A stretch of 64,000 bases of DNA, from assembly GCF_026427355.1 (NCBI RefSeq), contig NZ_CP102666.1:1-64000 (forward strand), given 5' to 3'. Numbering within the stretch: position 1 is the first letter of the stretch; every line of letters begins with the position of its first letter. The translations under genes and the position numbers were made by a program. The notes under the pieces are model-generated. The model had not been told where the DNA came from. It saw only the letters and a program-made list of their open reading frames with translations, and did not search any database. Source of the stretch: Sphingobium sp. JS3065 (lineage in GTDB: Bacteria; Pseudomonadota; Alphaproteobacteria; Sphingomonadales; Sphingomonadaceae). Below are positions 36,879-46,045 of this stretch, piece by piece.

Positions 36879-38630
36879 ATGGAAAGAAACAGGGCAATTT
36901 CGGTGCTCCCCGGCATCTCACGGGCAACTGGCCGCTTATCCGGGCAACAGAGGCCGGAAGGCGTAGTAAAACTCGTCTTGGTGATGATCCTTGCGATCGT
37001 CTTGCTGTTGCCCACCATCGCCCGCGCCCAGGGTGCACAGGCCGGCGTCAATGATTTGGGCAGCGCGCCCGTTATCGACCGCGACCGAACCGACCGGGTC
37101 GCGCCGCGTCTGGAGCAGGGGCCCGCCACTCCCGCGGCATCCGCGCCATCGCCTCAAGTGGCGCCTGCGTCGCCTTCTGCTGCCAGCGTCCAGCTCGCCC
37201 GTGTGCGTTATGAAGGCTCCTCGCTCCGCCAGTCCGTCCTGGATGAAGCAGTCGCGCCGTTTATCGGTCACCCCCTGACTAACGCCACCTTGCAGGGGGT
37301 CGCCAACGCAGTGACCGCCGCCTACGGTCGAAGCGATATTGCTTTTTATGCTGTCTCGATCCCCGCCCAGGCGCCCGTGGGCGGCGAGATCAAAGTCAGG
37401 GTCGTTGAAGGGCGAATAAAAAATTATACGTTGAGCGGCATCTCGCCTAGCGCCCCGGTGAAGTTGATCGGGGCCCATATGCAGCGTCTGATGCGCGAGG
37501 ATCCACTGCGTAAATCCACGCTGGAACGCACTTTGTCACTGCTGCGCGATATCCCGGGGCAGACGGTCAATGTAGCTGTTCGCCAGATGCCAACGGCCGG
37601 TGATCTGATCCTCGATGTGATCGTCAAGCGTAAGCAACTCGATATTGGACTTACGATAGACAATAGCGGGGTAAGCAATGTCGTGGAGGGCGTCCAGGCG
37701 CAACTTTCGGTAGCGGCGCATGGACTTGTTCGCGAAGGCGATAGTACAAGGGTTTCCGCTTATCTTCCCTTCTATCCGGATCGATATACATATTATTCGC
37801 TGAGCCACAGCACGCCATTGGGAAGCAATGGTCTGACTTTGTCCGCGAACTTCGCGCAGGTTAATACCAAGTCTCGGGGAACGCACATAAAAGGTGAGGC
37901 GACGCTCGCGGGGGTTTCCCTTACATATCCGATCATCCGATCGTACAAGAAAAATCTGTCCGCAAGCCTGTCGCTCGATGGAATCAACAGCACCAATTAT
38001 TATCTCGATACCGAGTTTGGTGATTATCGGTCCCGAGCGGTCCGAGCGGGGCTGTCATGGTCCGATGTGGGGCCCAAGAATGGCTATGCTGCATCTGCCG
38101 TGGTGAGCCAGGGGATCAACGCCATTGGCGCCAAAGCCTTTACCGGATTTTCGGAGATTAAATTTTCCAAGGTGAATATACAGGCAATAGCGGTTAAAAC
38201 GCTATTGAATAACTTGACAGCAAAAGTGACTGTTAAAGGGCAATATTCCAAGGATAAGCTTCCGGTAACCGAGAGATTTTCCTTGGGGGGAAGGGGTGCC
38301 GGCATGGCTTATCGGATCGGTACCATAACATCCGATCAGGCACTTGCATCCAACCTGGAATTGAGCTGGTCGCTTCCGGCGAAGTCTCCGGTTTTGAAGG
38401 CGACATCCTTGTTCGCTTATGTGGATGGTGCAGTAGCCCACGCTGTTGCGCGACCATATTATGGGATTGCTGCGCAGGATTATTCACTTGCATCGGCCGG
38501 CGGCGGCGTGCGCGTGGGCGTAGGGAAGGGCTGGCGCGCGAGCGCCGAAATTGCACTCCCGGTCAAGCGCCCTAACGACGCCTATAGCAGGAAGGCGCGC
38601 TTCTTCTTCGGGCTTGGTCGAGCGTTTTAG
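36879..38630 (+). CDS. Two-partner secretion transporter TpsB (ShlB/FhaC/HecB family)
   Basis: TpsB proteins are Omp85-related outer-membrane barrels that export a partner adhesin or toxin. The 583-residue protein has an export signal (LVLVMILAIVLLLPTIARAQG), a Pro/Ala-rich linker, POTRA domains (VRYEGSSLRQSVLDEAVAPF; FYAVSIPAQAPVGGEIKVRVVEG; GQTVNVAVRQMPTAGDL) and a C-terminal barrel with the lid motif RFSLGGRGAGMAYR, ending in a phenylalanine. The start is the upstream ATG; an internal ATG at 36984 would give a signal without basic residues. No TpsA partner is recognisable in the window. Confidence 0.88.
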   Translation: MERNRAISVLPGISRATGRLSGQQRPEGVVKLVLVMILAIVLLLPTIARAQGAQAGVNDLGSAPVIDRDRTDRVAPRLEQGPATPAASAPSPQVAPASPSAASVQLARVRYEGSSLRQSVLDEAVAPFIGHPLTNATLQGVANAVTAAYGRSDIAFYAVSIPAQAPVGGEIKVRVVEGRIKNYTLSGISPSAPVKLIGAHMQRLMREDPLRKSTLERTLSLLRDIPGQTVNVAVRQMPTAGDLILDVIVKRKQLDIGLTIDNSGVSNVVEGVQAQLSVAAHGLVREGDSTRVSAYLPFYPDRYTYYSLSHSTPLGSNGLTLSANFAQVNTKSRGTHIKGEATLAGVSLTYPIIRSYKKNLSASLSLDGINSTNYYLDTEFGDYRSRAVRAGLSWSDVGPKNGYAASAVVSQGINAIGAKAFTGFSEIKFSKVNIQAIAVKTLLNNLTAKVTVKGQYSKDKLPVTERFSLGGRGAGMAYRIGTITSDQALASNLELSWSLPAKSPVLKATSLFAYVDGAVAHAVARPYYGIAAQDYSLASAGGGVRVGVGKGWRASAEIALPVKRPNDAYSRKARFFFGLGRAF

Positions 38631-38632
38631 CG

Positions 38633-38652
38633 ATTTTGCGTATACGCAAAAT
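38633..38652. promoter_or_regulatory. Palindrome ATTTTGCGTATACGCAAAAT (site 1 of a recurring motif)
   Basis: A perfect 20-bp palindrome two bases after the TpsB stop and 66 bases before the 2-oxoglutarate oxygenase ATG. The same core recurs in the Tad region. It lacks the GC-rich stem and T tail of a terminator, so an operator upstream of the oxygenase gene is more likely. Confidence 0.65.
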
Positions 38653-38718
38653 TGGCCATTCACCAGATCCAAAGGTCCGGAACGGCGGGCGGTCTCTTCC
38701 AACGAAAGAAGTTTGGCT

Positions 38719-39279
38719 ATGAAGAATGTCTGGGAAGTGTGGCCGGCGATATTGTCACCTGCGGCCTGTGACGCTGTTATCGAGAAGGCGGAGCAATATC
38801 CTGTGCAGTCCGCGACCGTTGGCTTTGACGAAGCGCAACGTGATGACCATGCTTACCGCAGCTCTACGATCCGCTGGCTGGATCCCGACATTGAGGCCGA
38901 ACTCGTCAAGACATTGATGCGCTATGTTCATGCGTCGAACAGGACCAATTTCGGCGTGGACATCGTGGCGCCGTTCGACCTGCAATACACGGAATATCAC
39001 GGCACGGCGCACGGCAAATATGATTGGCATCATGACGTCTGGCTGGAATCCCCTCGGCCCTATGCACGTAAGCTGTCCTTCGTCGTCCAGCTCTCCGAAC
39101 CGGAGGATTATGAGGGTGGGGCTTTTGAGTTTTTCGGCCTTCAGCAGCCCGGCGCTACCTTCGCTCCGCGCGGCAGCATGTTGATCTTTCCATCATTCCT
39201 GCAGCATCGTGTTCTCCCGGTGACGAAGGGTATTCGGCGTAGCCTTGTAAGCTGGGTCGAGGGGCCGCGATGGAGATGA
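38719..39279 (+). CDS. 2-oxoglutarate/Fe(II) oxygenase (prolyl-4-hydroxylase-like fold)
   Basis: A 186-residue dioxygenase with the jelly-roll metal site: His104 and Asp106 in YDWHHDVW, distal His163 in LQHRVLPV, and the 2-oxoglutarate arginine in GIRRSLVSW. LSFVVQLSEPEDYEGGAFEF is typical of the P4H/PKHD 2OG-FeII_Oxy branch. Substrate is unknown; members hydroxylate prolyl residues, other protein side chains or small molecules. The start follows GAAAGAAG. It sits between a TpsB gene and a prepilin peptidase, with a collagen-like protein gene 1.7 kb downstream. Confidence 0.85.
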   Translation: MKNVWEVWPAILSPAACDAVIEKAEQYPVQSATVGFDEAQRDDHAYRSSTIRWLDPDIEAELVKTLMRYVHASNRTNFGVDIVAPFDLQYTEYHGTAHGKYDWHHDVWLESPRPYARKLSFVVQLSEPEDYEGGAFEFFGLQQPGATFAPRGSMLIFPSFLQHRVLPVTKGIRRSLVSWVEGPRWR

Positions 39280-39436
39280 GTGATCACGCGGTCCAAAACG
39301 ATTTTGGATGGCGGTTGCCTGGCGGATCGTTGCCCGATCTGTAAGGGACAATTCGCGCCCGATCGCCGCGATCCCGCGCTTCTGATCGGCTGACGGGATT
39401 CTCCTATCTTTCCCCAATTTGCAGGCAGTGCAGCCA

Positions 39437-39952
39437 ATGTCACCATCGGCTCTTCCGTCGATCCCCTTGCTGAGCGGGGGCAGCTTATTGTGCCTGTTCA
39501 TTCTGCTGGGCGCCGCAGTCTATTTCGACGTCTGTTTCCGGCGGATACCCAATGGTTTGTCCCTGCTGGCCGCCATTGCCGCGGTGCCCTATTGGATTGG
39601 GGTGTCGGGGGACGCTATGCCAGCCTCGATCGGACAACAATTTCTCGTTCTGCTGGTCGCCACAGGGCCGTTGCTGCTGCTCTTTGCTGTGGGCGCCGTG
39701 GGGGGCGGAGACATCAAACTGCTCGGCGCGCTGCTATTGTGGATCCGTGCCGGAGACGTTGTTGGAATGATCGCAGTCATCATTCTTGCAGGAGGGGCGG
39801 TTGCCGCAGGGGCAGTGGCGCATGCGCTGTGGAGGCGAAGGCAATGGCGCGAAGCGACGGTGCCCTTCGGCGTTGCGATTGCCGCGGGCGCCATGCCGGT
39901 TCTGGCCGATGACCTCGTCTTCACGTTAAAGGCCGCGGGGGTTCTGGGCTGA
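39437..39952 (+). CDS. cpaA: Prepilin peptidase CpaA/TadV, catalytically complete
   Basis: A small aspartic (A24) membrane peptidase that removes the leader from Flp-type prepilins and pseudopilins at the inner membrane. The 171-residue protein has about five to six helices. Both catalytic aspartates are present: one in AVYFDVCFRRIPNGL and the other in the GxGD motif VGGGDIKLLGA. The ATG giving MSPSALPS was preferred over a TTG 18 bases upstream. It lies outside the Tad operon, which carries an inactive-looking homologue, so this one probably serves the pilus. Confidence 0.9.
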   Translation: MSPSALPSIPLLSGGSLLCLFILLGAAVYFDVCFRRIPNGLSLLAAIAAVPYWIGVSGDAMPASIGQQFLVLLVATGPLLLLFAVGAVGGGDIKLLGALLLWIRAGDVVGMIAVIILAGGAVAAGAVAHALWRRRQWREATVPFGVAIAAGAMPVLADDLVFTLKAAGVLG

Positions 39953-40937
39953 AACAGCGACTTGGCGGTGGTTCGCCGCGGGAGCGCCCCCTTGGACCGG
40001 TCCCCGCGATCATTCTGCAGGTCGGGTTCCAAGAGTCCGGTGCACACCGGACCCAAATGCTTCCTCGCACCTGGCGACGTTCGGCTGAACATTGACCCGG
40101 TCATATACTCATATGGGCGCCACGGTCTGGCCTGCGCGCGGATGAGATGAAGGGGTGGGGGACCTCGTTTCAGCGACCTCAATGGGGCGGCCCGGAGCAA
40201 CCATGCATTCTGGTGTGGACGGTGCCGCTTGCCGAGCTGAAGATGCGCTAAAGGGGCTCCTCAGATCGCCTCCAAACCGCTCGTCAGGCAACGGCAATGA
40301 GACGGTGGTGGGCGCGGGGACAGGAAATGCCTGGCCGCCGACGGTGCGGGTGGGGCCATGTCCAGCGTTCAGGATGGCTCCAGTACCGAAGCCTTATGCC
40401 GCTGTCTTGGCAGATGCGCGTGTCGCTCGGCAGTCGATGGGGAAGGGGCGGCATGAGTGGCATTCATCCAGACGAGCCATGGCGTTGGGCAATGACCATA
40501 TATCGGGTTGGTCATGAAGGCGCAGATTCGTCAGCAGACGATGCAGCCTATACCCGGACAGATCTTCGTTCCTGTCGCACACCCCCAATGCGCAGAGCTC
40601 AGGATCCTCAGCACGGCGGCGTGGCGTCGGCGGCGGTATTTGGACAGAAACAACCGATCCGGTTGTTTGGAGAATTGAGATCGCGACTTGAGCGGAAAGC
40701 TGCATTTGCGTAGCATTGAGCGAGAAGGCGATTGGATTTGCTGAGGAATGGGTGAATTTCGGAATATCGGTTAGTCTGTTGCGGATATTCAAGGCATGAT
40801 ATTGTCCGTCCAGATACGAGATAATGGCGTCCTGTAAGGGTTATGACCGCTTCGGTTTCTTCTGCTCGCTGACCGTGCGCCGGTTCGGGCTATTCGTCCC
40901 TCGTCGCGAGAGTCTCGCAATAACAGGGAGTACCCCA
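39953..40937. other. Intergenic stretch upstream of the collagen-like gene
   Basis: About 985 bases with only weak frames on both strands. It should contain the promoter of the collagen-like gene. No repeat, palindrome of the TTTTGCGTATACGCAAAA type, or RNA gene was seen. Confidence 0.45.
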
Positions 40938-43115
40938 ATGGCATTTCATGGATCGCTCCGTTCAGGACGGCGCTATCTCCTGTGCGCCACGGCCATTCCG
41001 CTTCTTCTCCTGGGGGCATGTGCCGATGGCGTCGGTTTCGACATAGGCGCGGGCGGCGGACAAAATCCCTCCGGCCCCTCCGGCCCGGGTGGTCCAACCG
41101 GCCCCACTGACCCGAGTGGTCCTGGCGGTCCGACTGGTCCCGGTGGTCCGTCCGGCCCCACTGATCCGAGCGGCCCTGGGGGCCCGACTGGTCCTGGTGG
41201 TCCGACCGGCCCTGGGGGCCCGACCGGCCCTGGTGGCCCGACCGGCCCTGGGGGCCCGACCGGCCCTGGTGGCCCGACCGGCCCTGGTGGCCCGACCGGT
41301 CCTGGCGGCCCGACCGGCCCTGGTGGCCCGACCGGCCCTGGTGGCCCGACCGGCCCTGGTGGCCCGACCGGTCCTGGCGGCCCGACCGGTCCTGGTGGCC
41401 CGACCGGTCCTGGTGGCCCGACCGGTCCTGGTGGTCCGACTGGTCCTGGCGGCCCGACTGGCCCTGGTGGCCCGACTGGCCCCGGTGGTCCGACTGGCCC
41501 TGGTGGTCCGACTGGCCCCGGTGGCCCGACTGGCCCTGGTGGTCCAACCGGCCCGGGAGGACCTACTGGTCCATCCGCGCTTAACGGGCCGATCGTTGGT
41601 GGCAATGTCGGAAATGTCACGGTTGGTGGTCCCAGCGGCTCCAGCACGCTGGTCGGCGTGAATGTGTTGCCGGGTTCGTCTTCATCGACAGGCGTTCTGG
41701 CGACCGTCGATGTCCTGACCGACGAAGGCACCGTTGCGCAGGTCACACTGCCTACCACCACTGAGCAGGTCCAGCAGGGTCTCGCGCCGGTTGGCTCCTT
41801 GACGGGCGCACTGCTGGGGGATCAGGTGGGAGGTGCTGTAACACAGCTCACCAATGGTCTTTCACCTACCGTGGCGGCCGTCACATCGACCGTCGACCAG
41901 GTGACTGGGCCGCTCCTCGATACCGTGAACGGTGTCCTGGCGCCGGTGACCGGGCAATTGATTGGCGACAACGGCGCTCTCGCACCGGTGACGGGGCTCG
42001 TCGAGAACCTGGTCGGCGGACTGACTGGCACATTGCCGGGGAGCCCAACCGATCCGGCGGGCACGCTCAATGGTCCCTTGATTGGTGCCAATGCCGGCGG
42101 CAATTCGCTGACCGGGGCAAGCACCGCCGATACGCTGGCAGGAGTCAACCTGCTGAACCCGACGGGCGAAAATGCGGCCACGGGTCAGCTCGTCACGGTC
42201 GGCGTGCTCTCGCAGGGAACCATCGTCGATGTTGCGCTGCCAACCACCGCGGCAGGCGTTGAGGCGGGCCTTGCGCCCGTCGCCAACCTGACCGGAACAT
42301 TGCTCGGCTCCCAGGTCGGAGCAACGGTCGGTCAGGTCACAACCGGTCTCGCGCCGGTCGCCGCTGCTGTCACATCGACTGTGGACGGCGTGGTCTCGCC
42401 GGTCCTTGACGCCGTCAACACCCTGGCTCCTGTCCTGAACGGCGCTACCGGCGGATCGCCGCTTGCACCCGTGACGGGTATCGTGGGCTCCGTCCTTGGC
42501 GGCGAGGGTGCTGGAACGGGATCGGTGCTTGCACCTGTGACGGGTGTCGTCAGTTCAGTCCTCGGAGGAGTTACGTCCGGCGGCGCGACTGGCGGTGTGC
42601 TTGCGCCCGTGACTGGCGTTGTTGACTCTGTCCTGGGGGGCGGAACGGGCGCCGGTTCGGTGCTTGCTCCGGTCACTGGAGTTGTAAACTCGGTCCTGGG
42701 CGGTGACGCCACTGGCGGGGCGGGCTCGGTCCTGGCACCTGTAACGGGGGTCGTGAACTCCGTCCTTGGTGGAGATGCCACCGGCGGTGCGGGCTCGGTC
42801 CTCGCCCCGGTCACCGGAGTTGTGAACTCGGTGCTGGGCGGTGGCGCGACAGGTGGAGCGGGCACCATTCTCGCCCCGGTCACTGGTCTCGTCAATTCAG
42901 TCGTCGGTGGCGCCACTGATGGTTCGGCCGGAGGCGTTCTGGCTCCGGTGACCGGCGTTGTCGGCTCTGTGCTGGGAGGAGGCACGGGCTCAGGCTCGGT
43001 TCTCGCTCCCGTAACGGGCGTCGTGAGTTCGGTGCTTGCACCGGTCACGGGCGGCAGCGGCACGGCTGCGCCGGTCACGGGCCTTCTCGGAGGTCTCCTC
43101 AAGGGAGGAAACTGA
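40938..43115 (+). CDS. Collagen-like repeat lipoprotein
   Basis: A 725-residue surface protein candidate. The start (CAGGGAG upstream) gives a signal with lipobox LLGAC (Cys near residue 31). Then comes a collagen tract of uninterrupted Gly-Pro-Y triplets, 22 units of GPTGPG with a less regular start. After it two related ~100-residue domains begin LNGPIVGGN and LNGPLIGAN, and the C-terminal third has about nine repeats of the type [17 protein letters not shown]. Gly-Pro-Thr tracts occur in exosporium protein BclA, where they form triple helices with glycosylated threonines. Function here is unknown; an adhesin or biofilm protein is plausible. Confidence 0.85.
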   Translation: MAFHGSLRSGRRYLLCATAIPLLLLGACADGVGFDIGAGGGQNPSGPSGPGGPTGPTDPSGPGGPTGPGGPSGPTDPSGPGGPTGPGGPTGPGGPTGPGGPTGPGGPTGPGGPTGPGGPTGPGGPTGPGGPTGPGGPTGPGGPTGPGGPTGPGGPTGPGGPTGPGGPTGPGGPTGPGGPTGPGGPTGPGGPTGPGGPTGPGGPTGPGGPTGPSALNGPIVGGNVGNVTVGGPSGSSTLVGVNVLPGSSSSTGVLATVDVLTDEGTVAQVTLPTTTEQVQQGLAPVGSLTGALLGDQVGGAVTQLTNGLSPTVAAVTSTVDQVTGPLLDTVNGVLAPVTGQLIGDNGALAPVTGLVENLVGGLTGTLPGSPTDPAGTLNGPLIGANAGGNSLTGASTADTLAGVNLLNPTGENAATGQLVTVGVLSQGTIVDVALPTTAAGVEAGLAPVANLTGTLLGSQVGATVGQVTTGLAPVAAAVTSTVDGVVSPVLDAVNTLAPVLNGATGGSPLAPVTGIVGSVLGGEGAGTGSVLAPVTGVVSSVLGGVTSGGATGGVLAPVTGVVDSVLGGGTGAGSVLAPVTGVVNSVLGGDATGGAGSVLAPVTGVVNSVLGGDATGGAGSVLAPVTGVVNSVLGGGATGGAGTILAPVTGLVNSVVGGATDGSAGGVLAPVTGVVGSVLGGGTGSGSVLAPVTGVVSSVLAPVTGGSGTAAPVTGLLGGLLKGGN
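41181..41576 (+). repeat. 22-copy 18-bp tandem repeat encoding the collagen tract
   Basis: Twenty-two consecutive 18-bp units of the form GGCCCGACCGGCCCTGGT, each coding GPTGPG (last unit GPTGPS). Units differ mainly at third codon positions. Such repeats can expand and contract, so tract length may vary between strains. Confidence 0.95.
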
Positions 43116-43210
43116 CATTGAGCGCCGTCCGGCCCTGCCCCAATTTTGGGCCGGACGATGCTCATGAGCCATCGCTGCTTCACGCAGACACAGCGGTGAT
43201 GGCCGGGGGG

Positions 43211-43242
43211 CGAGGGGACAGGCGGGTCGCACTGTCCCCTCG
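43211..43242 (+). terminator. Hairpin after the collagen-like gene
   Basis: Perfect 11-bp arms (CGAGGGGACAG and CTGTCCCCTCG) with a 10-base loop about 95 bases after the stop codon. The T tail is weak, so a terminator is probable but not certain. Confidence 0.5.
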
Positions 43243-43296
43243 GCCTTGAATTGGAAAGGCGATGATGATGTCGCAGTCTTGCATGAGGTGCGTAGT

Positions 43297-44601
43297 ATGA
43301 AAGCGGTCGAAAAGGAGAGCAGGCATTATCTCCTCACGGTTCGTCTGAATAATTATTCAGCACTCTGTGCAGCCTATGGCGACGAGTTGGCCAACAACGC
43401 TCTCAAGCATGTTCGAAGAAGTCTTGAGCGCCATCTCGGCAAGGTTCTGATCGCAGCGGTTGAGAGTGAGGCGCTGACAGTTCTGGCGGAAAACAGGCTC
43501 CTTGAGAGCTATTCCCCCGACGAATTGGTTGAAATACTCTGTTCCATCACAAGCGCCGAGCCCTTTCGCTGCGCCGATGTGGACGTCCTGCTTGACATAT
43601 GCGCGGCCTACAGACCTGTCGATGCCTCGACGACCCCTGAGGACTTCGAGCGCCTCCTGGCCGAGGCTACTGCCGAACTGGAATTTGCCCATCCGCGTTC
43701 CATTGCTACCTGGCGTAGTATGTCGGCCAAGGAAGAGGCGCGTTACCGTGCGGACATGGCTCGCTCTGTCGCTTTGCTGAAAGCCATCAGGCGCCGGACA
43801 GCATTTTTAGTATGGCGGCCGATCGCCGATCCCAACGACCGTGGCCGCATTCTCTATTATGACGGCAGATTGCGGCAGGCCAACGGAAGCGGTCAGCAGG
43901 TGGAATGCGACACTGCGGTCACAGCATTTGAACGTCTTGGCCTCTCTCATATCATCGATCTCCAGCTTGTTTCCGACGTGCTGGACGAGCTACAGGCCGA
44001 CCCTCTGGCGCGGTTGTCTATTCCGGTGTCCGCGAAGAGTCTGAGCGCCAGTCTCTTTGGCCGGGAAGCGGGATGGAATGAAATCTTCACGCGGTTGCAT
44101 CGCGATGCAGCGCTCGGTCCACGACTGATCCTGGAGGTCGCCGACACGAGTGACTTGCCTTCCGATATCGAGCTGGAGCCTTTTCTCGATCGGATTCGAG
44201 CCTTGGGCGTTCGCCTGGCCGTCGGCCGTTTCGGCGGTCTTGCATCGTCGATCGAGCAGCTTATCGGCATTGCGCCGGACATCATCAAGATCGACAGCGG
44301 CTTCCTCCATACCGCCCATCAGTCTGACAGAAGCCGTGCGCGTGTTGGCCCGTTGCTTGACCTCGCTCGGACTGTGGCGCGCATTGTCGTGCTTGATGGC
44401 GTTGCCTCGTCCTGGCACCTGTTGTTGGCGCTCGATGAAGCTGCTGAATGGGTGGCCGGATCCTATGTCGGCGGAACCAGTATTGGCCGCGACTGGGTCA
44501 AGGCCGATTATGGGGATGCAGTCGCAGGCCTGAGCAGCTTCAATCATGCCTTCGGCGATTATGGCAGCGGGCCGCGAAACGGGCATCACACGACACACTA
44601 G
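43297..44601 (+). CDS. Degenerate GGDEF/EAL-domain protein
   Basis: A 434-residue cytoplasmic protein. The N-terminus retains a GGDEF-like fold (VRLNNYSALCAAYGDELAN) without a GGDEF motif, and the C-terminal half has an EAL-like fold. Cyclic-di-GMP phosphodiesterase residues are replaced: LVWRPIAD at the start, LILEVADTSD for LEITE, VGRFGGL for DDFGTG, although IIKIDSGFL is recognisable. It is therefore probably an inactive binding or scaffold protein. GAGGTG precedes the ATG. It lies between the collagen-like and autotransporter genes. Confidence 0.8.
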   Translation: MKAVEKESRHYLLTVRLNNYSALCAAYGDELANNALKHVRRSLERHLGKVLIAAVESEALTVLAENRLLESYSPDELVEILCSITSAEPFRCADVDVLLDICAAYRPVDASTTPEDFERLLAEATAELEFAHPRSIATWRSMSAKEEARYRADMARSVALLKAIRRRTAFLVWRPIADPNDRGRILYYDGRLRQANGSGQQVECDTAVTAFERLGLSHIIDLQLVSDVLDELQADPLARLSIPVSAKSLSASLFGREAGWNEIFTRLHRDAALGPRLILEVADTSDLPSDIELEPFLDRIRALGVRLAVGRFGGLASSIEQLIGIAPDIIKIDSGFLHTAHQSDRSRARVGPLLDLARTVARIVVLDGVASSWHLLLALDEAAEWVAGSYVGGTSIGRDWVKADYGDAVAGLSSFNHAFGDYGSGPRNGHHTTH

Positions 44602-44607
44602 TTTTTT

Positions 44608-44641
44608 AGGGGCATTTTTGCGTTTACGCAAAAATGCCCCT
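44608..44641. promoter_or_regulatory. Long inverted repeat with TTTTGCG core (site 2)
   Basis: Two perfect 16-bp arms separated by TT, with outer sequence AGGGGCA and inner core TTTTTGCGTTTACGCAAAAA. It starts seven bases after the EAL-protein stop. No T tail follows on either strand; instead the T run precedes it. The core matches site 1, so I favour an operator for the autotransporter gene, though a terminator for the upstream gene is not excluded. Confidence 0.6.
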
Positions 44642-44713
44642 CCGACCGGCAGGATCGCCCGCGATGTGCAAGGCGATCAGCATAAAGAATAGAAGAAAAG
44701 GGGATCAGACCCA

Positions 44714-45943
44714 ATGTTCAAGGCAGAGACGACATTCAGGCGGTTCATGCAGAAGGGCCTGATGGCCGCCGCGTTGCTGGGTGCGGCGGGCATGACGGCA
44801 GCCCATGCCGCGCCCTATGGTCCTTATGCAAGCACGCCAGGGGAGGCCTCGCTGGGCTCTTCGCTTGATTCAGCAACTACCGCTCCGGTAGGCGATCGCG
44901 CGGCGATGCTGCAATCTCTCGACGCTCTTCCCACCGCTGCAGAGCGTGCAGATGCGCTGGGGCAGTTGTCGGCGCGTAGCTATTCCCTCTTACCCCGCCT
45001 TTCGATCCAGTCCATGGACTCGGCTGATCGCGAAATCCGCAGCTATCTTGTCGAGCGGCGCAATATCGCTTCGAGCGCGAGCGCGGATGTGCCGGTCCGC
45101 GGCGATCGCACCATCAACATGATGCTGGTGGGGGGGCTGAAGCAGGCGACCTACAAGGGCCGGGTCGACCGGCCGGAAGCGAAGAGTGATTCACGTTCGG
45201 TCCGCTTCGCCATCGATGTGAGCCCGATTGAGAATCTCATCGTCGGTGCGACCCTGGGGATCGACGGAATCGATGCGAAGCTGGACTCAGGACAGAAGCC
45301 CCGGATCACGGCGTTCAATACGAACATCGGACCCTATGCGAGCTTCAATAACGGCAAATTCTACATCGACGCGACGGCGGGCTATAATTTCTCCGAGTTC
45401 AAGCTGCGGCGCCAGGTCGGCTGGACGGGCTTTTCCGACAGGATGCGCGCCAATGTCGATGGCGATGGCTGGCATGCGACAACGGAAGTGGGCGCCATGC
45501 TCCGCGCCGCCAATATCAAGCTGCAGCCCTTTGTCGGCCTGCAATATCGCTATGCCGACATTGGCGGCTTCATGGAAGGTGGCGGGGCCGCATCGCTCGA
45601 AGTTGCCAGCTATCGCACCAAGTCCCTGCGGGCGAGCGTCGGTGCGCGCGCGTCGGCCACGATCGACACGGGCCGCTGGGCGATCCGGCCGTCAGTAGAG
45701 GCTCAGTATCAGCGGGAACTTCGCAGCCAGCCCGACAGCCGCATCGAAGCCCGCTTCGTGGCCCGCGACCTCGACATCTTCACGCTCAATCCGACACGGC
45801 TGGCGCGCAATGCGGCGTTGCTGAGCGCAGGAGCGTCGGCGACCTATAACAGCCGCACGACCTTCCGGCTGGGCTATACGGGAGAATTGAGCTCGGATCG
45901 CAATGTTCATGCGGCAGTTCTTTCGGTAAGCCGACGCTTCTGA
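44714..45943 (+). CDS. Outer-membrane autotransporter-type beta-barrel protein
   Basis: The 409-residue protein has a signal peptide (cleavage near AAHAAP), a short N-terminal helical segment, and a C-terminal region of about 280 residues with alternating hydrophobic strands ending in VSRRF, as in autotransporter barrels. Barrel-like segments include KFYIDATAGYNFSEFKL and IKLQPFVGLQYRYADIGGF. There is no long passenger domain, so it may be a barrel with a small surface domain. A strong AAAAGGGGA precedes the start. Confidence 0.82.
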   Translation: MFKAETTFRRFMQKGLMAAALLGAAGMTAAHAAPYGPYASTPGEASLGSSLDSATTAPVGDRAAMLQSLDALPTAAERADALGQLSARSYSLLPRLSIQSMDSADREIRSYLVERRNIASSASADVPVRGDRTINMMLVGGLKQATYKGRVDRPEAKSDSRSVRFAIDVSPIENLIVGATLGIDGIDAKLDSGQKPRITAFNTNIGPYASFNNGKFYIDATAGYNFSEFKLRRQVGWTGFSDRMRANVDGDGWHATTEVGAMLRAANIKLQPFVGLQYRYADIGGFMEGGGAASLEVASYRTKSLRASVGARASATIDTGRWAIRPSVEAQYQRELRSQPDSRIEARFVARDLDIFTLNPTRLARNAALLSAGASATYNSRTTFRLGYTGELSSDRNVHAAVLSVSRRF

Positions 45944-45976
45944 TGGGGTGAGCGGGGCAAAAACAACCGAAGCGAA

Positions 45977-46003
45977 CGCAATTGCGCGCGATGTATGCGC
46001 AAT
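45977..46003. promoter_or_regulatory. Overlapping inverted repeats before the orphan parB
   Basis: CGCAATTGCG (45977-45986) overlaps ATTGCGC...GCGCAAT (45981-45987 and 45997-46003), about 45 bases before the ParB-like ATG. The TTGCGC half sites recall the TTTTGCG motif but are not identical. An autoregulatory operator is possible. Confidence 0.4.
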
Positions 46004-46045
46004 GTGGCGCTATGAGGCGGGGAAAGGCGATAGCGGGAGCGTTCC

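Noticed and set aside
40155..40792. Frames of 120-138 codons upstream of the collagen-like gene
   Set aside because: They lie on opposing strands over the same bases, lack ribosome-binding sites and resemble no family.
41181..41576. Regular short repeats that might suggest a CRISPR array
   Set aside because: They are contiguous 18-bp coding repeats without spacers and no cas genes are present.
40973..41761. Long minus-strand frame reading [12 protein letters not shown] across the collagen gene
   Set aside because: It is the antisense reflection of the GPTGPG repeat; the plus strand has the start, lipobox and flanking domains.
44608..44641. Large inverted repeat as a rho-independent terminator
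   Set aside because: The T run precedes rather than follows the hairpin, and the core matches the other palindromes, so an operator is preferred, though not proven.
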